Shown here: in pieces, positions 15,329-19,737 of the stretch
How the letters are laid out: each line of letters starts with the position of its first letter
Position numbering within the stretch: position 1 is the first letter of the stretch
NCBI GenBank assembly: GCA_934670115.1
Contig: CAKUOV010000043.1
Location: 1 to 19,737 of the forward strand
DNA length: 19,737 bases
DNA from: an uncultured Eggerthellaceae bacterium
GTDB taxonomy: Bacteria > Actinomycetota > Coriobacteriia > Coriobacteriales > Eggerthellaceae
Direction of reading: 5' to 3'
The notes under the pieces: generated by a model
What the model was told of the DNA's origin: nothing
The model's input: only the letters and a program-made list of their open reading frames with translations
The model's database searches: none
Made by a program: the position numbers and the translations under genes

Positions 15329-15336
15329 GTATACTA
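15329..15336. promoter_or_regulatory. Overlapping divergent -10 sites
   Basis: The plus strand has TATACT (15330-15335), 38 bases upstream of the U32 ATG. The minus strand has TAGTAT (15336-15331), 8 bases upstream of the penicillin-binding protein ATG. Both share the GTATAC palindrome, so the two promoters could not be bound together. No good -35 is seen for either. Confidence 0.45.
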
Positions 15337-15373
15337 CCACGAAGCAAATTTTTACATGTGGAGGTACTCTGTT

Positions 15374-17860
15374 ATGTCCAAAAAGATGGAATTACTTGCC
15401 CCTGCGGGCAACTTTGACGCCCTGTGCGCTGCCGTTTGCGCCGGTGCCGATGCCGTTTACCTGGGACTTGATTCGTTTAACGCGCGACGCGGAGCCGACA
15501 ATTTCACGCTGAAAACGCTGCGCACTGCGTGTGATTACGCTCATTTGCGCAACGTGAAGGTATATTTGACGTTCAATACGGTGATTTTCGAAGGCGAAGT
15601 CGCGCGCGCTATGGAAACCATGCGCCAGGCGTATCGTGCTGGTGTGGATGCGTTCATTGTGCAGGATATCGGCATTGCCGCCGAGCTGACGCGTACGCTT
15701 CCGCAGGCGCGCTTGCATATTTCAACGCAAATGAACACGCATTCCCTTGCCGGCGTGCAGGCGGCACACAGCTTGGGTGCGGCGCGCATCACGCTGGCGC
15801 GCGAGCTGTCGCTGGAGCAAATCGAGCTGCTTTCTGCCGAAGCGGAAAGCTTAGGCATGGAGACCGAAGTCTTCGGCCATGGTGCGTTGTGCGTGTGCTA
15901 TTCCGGTCAGTGCTACATGTCGTCCATGATCGGCGGGCGCTCGGCAAACCGCGGAACGTGCGCTCAGGCGTGCCGTTTGCCTTACGAGCTCAAGAACAAG
16001 GCGGTGCGCAAACCGCTCCCCGCGCCGGGCGAGCATCTGCTTTCCCCGAAGGATCTGTGCAGCATCGATCTGCTGGACCAGCTGCTGGATGCCCAGGTGG
16101 CGTCGCTGAAAATCGAAGGCCGTATGAAGTCGCCCGAATACGTGTACGCCGTGGTGTCCGTGTACCGTGCCGTGCTTGACCGCCTGCTGGCGGCGCGCGA
16201 AGCGGGGCAGCAAGACGATTCCTGGCGCGCAACAGAAGCCGAGCGCAGCGTGCTGGCGGAAGCGTTCAGCCGCGGCTTTACCACTGCGTATCTCACGCAC
16301 CAGCGCGGCAACGAAATCATGAGCTACCAGCGCCCCAACAATCGCGGCGTTTTCTTGGGCCGCGTGAGCCGCGTGGTGAAGGACTCCGCGTTTGTGCAGG
16401 TAGAAAAGCCGCTGAGCGTGGGCGACGTGCTGGAAGTTTGGAATAAGCGCGGACGTTCCCTGTTTACCCTGGCAGATGTTACGCCGCTTAAAGATGGCAG
16501 CGTTCGCTTGCCGTTCCAAAAAGGCGACAAAACGGTGCAGTATATCAAGGAGGGCGACCGTGTGTTCCGCGTGCGCAACGCGGCGGCGGCGTTTGCGGCG
16601 GATGCGCTGGAGCCGCGCGTGCCGGTGAAGATCGACTGCTCGCTTTCGCTGGGGTATCCCGCCTACCTTGCGGTCGAGGCCGTGGGTCGCGCGGACGATC
16701 AGGGCATGCCGCTGCGCGTGGAAGTGTTTGGCGACGTGGTGGAGAAGGCACGCACGAAACCCGTTACGGAGCAGGAGGTCAAGGACCACATTGACCGCTT
16801 GGGTCAAACGCCGTTCGTTGCCGAAGAGCTTTCGGTAACGGTGGACGAAGAAGTGGGCATTGGCTTCTCGCAGGTGCATAAGCTGCGCGCGAATGCGTTG
16901 GATGAGCTGCAGAAGCTCATTGTTTCCCCTGCTCACGACCGCCGTTTGCCACGTGTGGAAGACGCTCCTGCGCGCAAGACCGCGCCGCTCAACGGCTATG
17001 CCATTTACGTGCGCGCCGCAAATCCGGCTTGTGCGCGCGTGGCGAAGCGCACGGGTGCCACTGCTGTGTATGTGCCCACGCTCACCTATAAGCGCGGCGA
17101 AGCCATTGTTGCTGGTCAGCGTACCGTTACTGCCGAACAAGCGGGTTATCCCAAGCAGTGTATTGTGCAGCTTCCCGTGGTGGATTGTGACTTGTTGCCA
17201 TCCACGCGCGAGGCGCAGCGCGACATTGACGCGTGGGAATACGTGAAGGAAGGCAAGCCGGTTTTGGTGGAAAACTGGGGCGATATTCATCACGCGCTTG
17301 ATGCAGGTGCGCAGGTGGAAGTGGGCTCCCATGTGCCGGTGGTTAACCGCTTAGCCGCGGACCATCTGGCGCGGTTGGGCGTGTCGCGCGTGTGGCTTTC
17401 GCCCGAATTGGCGCTCGAGCAAATCCAGGACCTGGGCAAAGACCTTTCTTCCGTTCCTTTGGGCATGACGATTATCGGTCGCACTGAGCTCATGACAACC
17501 GAGCATTGCCTGCTCATGAGCCAAGGCGAATGCGACGAAAACTGCGATACGTGTCCGCGCCGCAAGAGCCCGCACTATCTGATTGACCGCAAGGGTTTCG
17601 AGTTCCCAGTTGTCACCGATGCCGCCGGTCGAAGCCATATCTATAATAGTGTTGAATTCGACATTGCGCAGACGGTGCCCGATTTGATCGCTGCCGGCGT
17701 TACCACGTTCATGGTGGATGCAACCATGATGAATGTGGAAGAAACGGCGCATGCGGTGGGTCGTGCCGTTCGCGCGTTGCAGATTGCGCGCCACGATGGC
17801 AACCGCGTTGCCAAGATCTCCGGCGCCACCACGGGGCACCTATTCCGCGCGGTTGAGTAG
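15374..17860 (+). CDS. U32 family peptidase-like protein with DUF3656
   Basis: The family is annotated as peptidase U32, but characterised E. coli members (RlhA, TrhP) act in rRNA or tRNA hydroxylation, so RNA modification is the likelier role (known for relatives, inferred here). The protein has 828 residues. It starts MELLAPAGNFDAL and has a TIM-barrel-like N-terminal domain. The signature HGALCVCYSGQCYMSS begins at His169, and Cys173, 180, 196 and 200 follow the C-x6-C-x15-C-x3-C spacing of the iron-sulfur ligands. The middle region is consistent with DUF3656. The C-terminal part adds another cysteine group (712, 720, 724, 727; GECDENCDTCPRR) and a final barrel-like segment. ATG 15374 follows GTGGAGG (15358-15364). 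The open frame extends upstream to 14993 inside the divergent gene, but that part is not coding. Confidence 0.9.
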   Translation: MSKKMELLAPAGNFDALCAAVCAGADAVYLGLDSFNARRGADNFTLKTLRTACDYAHLRNVKVYLTFNTVIFEGEVARAMETMRQAYRAGVDAFIVQDIGIAAELTRTLPQARLHISTQMNTHSLAGVQAAHSLGAARITLARELSLEQIELLSAEAESLGMETEVFGHGALCVCYSGQCYMSSMIGGRSANRGTCAQACRLPYELKNKAVRKPLPAPGEHLLSPKDLCSIDLLDQLLDAQVASLKIEGRMKSPEYVYAVVSVYRAVLDRLLAAREAGQQDDSWRATEAERSVLAEAFSRGFTTAYLTHQRGNEIMSYQRPNNRGVFLGRVSRVVKDSAFVQVEKPLSVGDVLEVWNKRGRSLFTLADVTPLKDGSVRLPFQKGDKTVQYIKEGDRVFRVRNAAAAFAADALEPRVPVKIDCSLSLGYPAYLAVEAVGRADDQGMPLRVEVFGDVVEKARTKPVTEQEVKDHIDRLGQTPFVAEELSVTVDEEVGIGFSQVHKLRANALDELQKLIVSPAHDRRLPRVEDAPARKTAPLNGYAIYVRAANPACARVAKRTGATAVYVPTLTYKRGEAIVAGQRTVTAEQAGYPKQCIVQLPVVDCDLLPSTREAQRDIDAWEYVKEGKPVLVENWGDIHHALDAGAQVEVGSHVPVVNRLAADHLARLGVSRVWLSPELALEQIQDLGKDLSSVPLGMTIIGRTELMTTEHCLLMSQGECDENCDTCPRRKSPHYLIDRKGFEFPVVTDAAGRSHIYNSVEFDIAQTVPDLIAAGVTTFMVDATMMNVEETAHAVGRAVRALQIARHDGNRVAKISGATTGHLFRAVE

Positions 17861-18074
17861 GCTCGACGTCTGGCCAGGTGCGGGGTACAGGGTGCGCCCC
17901 GGGTGGCGCGGCGTGATGCCGCGGGGCGTCGCATGGTCGCCGCGGTGTGGCGCCGCGGGCGGCGCGCAGCTGGTCGGTGTTTGCTGTTGCGCGCTACGCT
18001 GGGCAAGCGTTTTGCGCGTTGTGTCGCTTAGCCGGGACGCTTCAACGGATAGATTAACGTTTATCGGCTAATGA
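17861..18074. other. GC-rich spacer, no supported gene
   Basis: Positions 17880-17970 are very GC-rich, with several possible GC hairpins (CGCCGCGG/CCGCGGGC types) but no T run, so a terminator for the U32 gene is not clear. TTAGCCG (18028-18034) is complementary to CGGCTAA (18065-18071). A plus-strand open frame (17733-18071) mostly overlaps the U32 gene and is not supported. Confidence 0.45.
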
Positions 18075-18106
18075 GCGCTTGCAATTATTAAAGCGCCCTT
18101 TATGAT
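18075..18106 (+). promoter_or_regulatory. tyrS promoter overlapped by an inverted repeat
   Basis: TTGCAA (18079-18084), 16 bp, TATGAT (18101-18106). An inverted repeat, GCGCTT (18075-18080) and AAGCGC (18091-18096), covers the -35 and spacer. It could be an operator, or the weak terminator of the upstream gene (CCCTTT follows). Confidence 0.6.
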
Positions 18107-18112
18107 ATTGTC

Positions 18113-18266
18113 TTGCAGTTTACCTGCGGTTGCGTGGTTCCAAGCCGGGCGCGCGGCAGCGTTTCGCGTAAAGCGAAGCGAGGCCTTCCGCAAGCAGCGT
18201 TTCAGACGCTGGCGGCCGCTGAAACTAACGAATCGAACTGCCGATTGTTGATAGGGAAGGATTGTT
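18113..18266 (+). promoter_or_regulatory. Structured tyrS leader, about 150 bases
   Basis: It contains a hairpin CGTTTCGC (18160-18167)/GCGAAGCG (18173-18180). Two exclusive hairpins follow: AGCGT (18196-18200)/ACGCT (18206-18210), or GTTTCAG (18199-18205)/CTGAAAC (18219-18225). CCTTCC (18184-18189) can pair with GGAAGG (18255-18260), the tyrS ribosome binding site. I see no T-box sequence (GGTGGNACCGCG type). Regulation by the leader is inferred. Confidence 0.4.
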
Positions 18267-19490
18267 GTGGGTATTTACGAAGAACTCCAAGGTCGCGGTT
18301 TAATTGCCCAGGTGACCGACGAAGAAGAGATAAAAGATTTGATCAATAACGGCGGCGCGCGCTTCTATATTGGCTTTGACCCGACTGCCGATTCTCTGCA
18401 CGTGGGTCACTTCATGGCGTTGTGCCTGATGAAACGCCTGCAGATGGCAGGCAACAAGCCCATCGTGTTGCTGGGCGGCGGCACGGGCATGATTGGCGAT
18501 CCCAGCGGACGCACCGATATGCGCTCTATGCTTACGCCCGAAGCTATTCAGCACAATTGCGATTGCTTCAAAGAGCAGATCGGCCGCTTCATTGAATTCG
18601 GCGAGGATAAAGCCATTGTGGTGAACAACGCCGATTGGCTGCTGGACCTAAAATACGTGGATATGCTGCGCGAAGTGGGCACGTACTTCAGCGTCAACAA
18701 CATGCTGCGCGCGGAATGCTACAAGCAGCGCATGGAGCGCGGCCTTTCCTTCTTTGAGTTCAACTACATGATCATGCAGTCCTACGACTTCTATTACTTG
18801 CACAAGAATTATGGCTGCAACATGCAGTTTGGCGGCAACGACCAGTGGAGCAACATGCTGGGCGGCACCGAGCTCATTCGCAAGAAGACCGGCGACGATG
18901 CGTACGCCATGACCATCACGCTGCTTTTGAACAGCGAAGGCAAGAAGATGGGCAAGACTGCGAAGGGTGCCGTGTGGCTTGATCCCAGCAAGACTTCGCC
19001 GTTCGACTTTTACCAGTATTGGCGCAACGTAGCCGACGACGACGTTATGAAGTGTCTGCGCATGCTCACGTTTGTGCCGCTCGAGGAAATCGACGCCATG
19101 GAAGCATGGGATGACGCGCGCGTAAACGAGAAGAAAGAGATTCTTGCGTACGAGCTGACCGCTTTGGTGCATGGCGAAGAGGAAGCGAAGACGGCGCAGG
19201 CTACGGCGCGCGCGATTTTCAGCGGTGCGGGTGATAGCGAGAACATGCCCATGACGGAAGTGCCGGCGGACATGCTGGAGGATGGTTCTGCGAACATTGT
19301 TGACTTGCTTATGTTGGCGGGCTTGGTCAAGAGCAAGAGCGAGGCGCGCAAGCTTATCCAACAAAATGGTGTGAGCCTGGATGGCGAGCCGGTGGCATCG
19401 CATGAAGATCGCGTTTCTGTGGAACAGCTGCAGGAAGGCGCAATTGTTCGCAAGGGCAAGAAGGTTTATCGCAAGTTCGTTTTGGCATAG
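18267..19490 (+). CDS. tyrS: Tyrosyl-tRNA synthetase
   Basis: TyrRS attaches tyrosine to tRNA-Tyr using ATP, as a cytoplasmic class I dimer. The 407-residue length is near the bacterial norm (about 420). Motifs: GFDPTADSLHVGH near residues 36-48 (HIGH-type), GDPSGRTDMR, and YDFYYLHKNYGCNMQFGGNDQWSN (tyrosine and tRNA region). KKMGKTAKG is the KMSKS-type loop, with G in place of the usual S. A C-terminal S4-like RNA-binding domain follows (LIQQNGVSLDGEPV, KKVYRKFVLA). The GTG start at 18267 follows GGGAAGG (18254-18260). The gene has its own promoter and leader and is followed by a hairpin terminator. Confidence 0.97.
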   Translation: MGIYEELQGRGLIAQVTDEEEIKDLINNGGARFYIGFDPTADSLHVGHFMALCLMKRLQMAGNKPIVLLGGGTGMIGDPSGRTDMRSMLTPEAIQHNCDCFKEQIGRFIEFGEDKAIVVNNADWLLDLKYVDMLREVGTYFSVNNMLRAECYKQRMERGLSFFEFNYMIMQSYDFYYLHKNYGCNMQFGGNDQWSNMLGGTELIRKKTGDDAYAMTITLLLNSEGKKMGKTAKGAVWLDPSKTSPFDFYQYWRNVADDDVMKCLRMLTFVPLEEIDAMEAWDDARVNEKKEILAYELTALVHGEEEAKTAQATARAIFSGAGDSENMPMTEVPADMLEDGSANIVDLLMLAGLVKSKSEARKLIQQNGVSLDGEPVASHEDRVSVEQLQEGAIVRKGKKVYRKFVLA

Positions 19491-19568
19491 AGCTTGGATA
19501 CTCCTGCAGGCGACTTGGGTGAATAGATAGAGCGCCGCCGAGCAGAAAGTATATAAAAAATAAGCACG

Positions 19569-19606
19569 GAAGCGTGCGTGGATGTGTCCGCGCACGCTTC
19601 TCTTAT
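19569..19606 (+). terminator. Likely terminator after tyrS
   Basis: A 13-bp stem, GAAGCGTGCGTGG (19569-19581) with CCGCGCACGCTTC (19588-19600, one wobble), is closed by a 6-base loop. The following tract TCTTAT is only weakly T-rich. An A-rich run at about 19553-19562 gives a better T tract on the minus strand, so it may work in both directions. Confidence 0.65.
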
Positions 19607-19671
19607 AGATAGCTGGTTGACCTCTGCGGAGAAGCGGTCCCGATGCGGCGGCGAGCGGCGTTGAGGGCAGG

Positions 19672-19724
19672 TCGAAAAGTTTTTCGAATTGCCCCCTTCA
19701 CAAAACGGCGGGGGCTGGTATAAT
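19672..19724 (+). promoter_or_regulatory. Strong promoter at the window edge
   Basis: TTCACA (19697-19702), 16 bp, TATAAT (19719-19724), with TG at 19716-19717 giving an extended -10. Just upstream is TCGAAAA-GT-TTTTCGA (19672-19687), an AT-rich inverted repeat that could act like an UP element. The strength suggests a stable RNA operon downstream. A ribosomal RNA operon after tyrS is known in mycobacteria, so that is a guess and the product lies outside the window. Confidence 0.75.
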
Positions 19725-19737
19725 GACTAACTCCAGC

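Noticed and set aside
14993..15373. Upstream extension of the U32 frame
   Set aside because: It is antisense to the N-terminus of the divergent PBP; GTGGAGG before ATG 15374 fixes the start.
15851..17332. 493-codon minus-strand open frame opposite the U32 gene
   Set aside because: It is a shadow frame, rich in His and Arg from GC-rich codons on the other strand.
18113..18266. T-box riboswitch ahead of tyrS
   Set aside because: The conserved T-box sequence and a downstream terminator/antiterminator pair were not found.
1..19737. tRNA or rRNA genes
   Set aside because: I saw no cloverleaf or rRNA sequence by eye; a tRNAscan run would settle it.

Overview
The window looks like the chromosome of an anaerobic actinomycete of class Coriobacteriia, probably an Eggerthella relative. 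This is inferred from a fused secDF, a moderately GC-rich genome with GTG starts, Actinobacteria-like -10 sites, a DUF285 (BspA-type) surface protein with a dockerin-like end, and many intergenic palindromic repeats. I could not run a search, so the genus is not claimed.

Layout, left to right. (1) 226-2811: secDF, a single-chain SecD-SecF translocase subunit closed by a strong terminator. (2) 2965-3193: a large interrupted palindrome in the gap. (3) 3372-5532: tandem ARG boxes, argR, then argH, forming a small arginine unit. (4) 5834-8245: a class A penicillin-binding protein (PBP) with a PASTA-like domain. Its promoter is embedded in the argH terminator. (5) 8436-8918: a small predicted lipoprotein. 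(6) 8926-10040: a repeat island. (7) 10125-12048: a secreted DUF285/dockerin-like protein whose frame is broken at a run of nine C just after the signal peptide. (8) 12241-13060: a second repeat island with the same kinds of elements in the same order. (9) 13145-15322, minus strand: a second class A PBP, convergent with the first. (10) 15374-17860: a U32-family/DUF3656 protein, divergent from that PBP. (11) 18267-19490: tyrS behind a long structured leader, followed by a terminator and, at the window edge, a strong promoter for something outside the window.

The housekeeping part covers protein export, arginine synthesis, cell-wall synthesis, RNA modification (U32 family) and tRNA charging. 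The accessory part is the segment from about 8.9 to 13.1 kb. There one surface-protein gene with a slippage-prone homopolymer sits between two repeat clusters, each running C-D-E-B (my letters for the repeat families).

The most notable observation is the repeat system. The long elements (2965-3193, 9077-9198, 9423-9636, 12602-12816) have arms that differ between elements but are complementary within each element, around a shared central CCAGGTC motif. Conserved structure with changing sequence suggests either a hairpin-dependent mobile DNA element or a structured RNA. Recombination between the direct C-D-E-B clusters would delete about 3.2 kb carrying the surface-protein gene.
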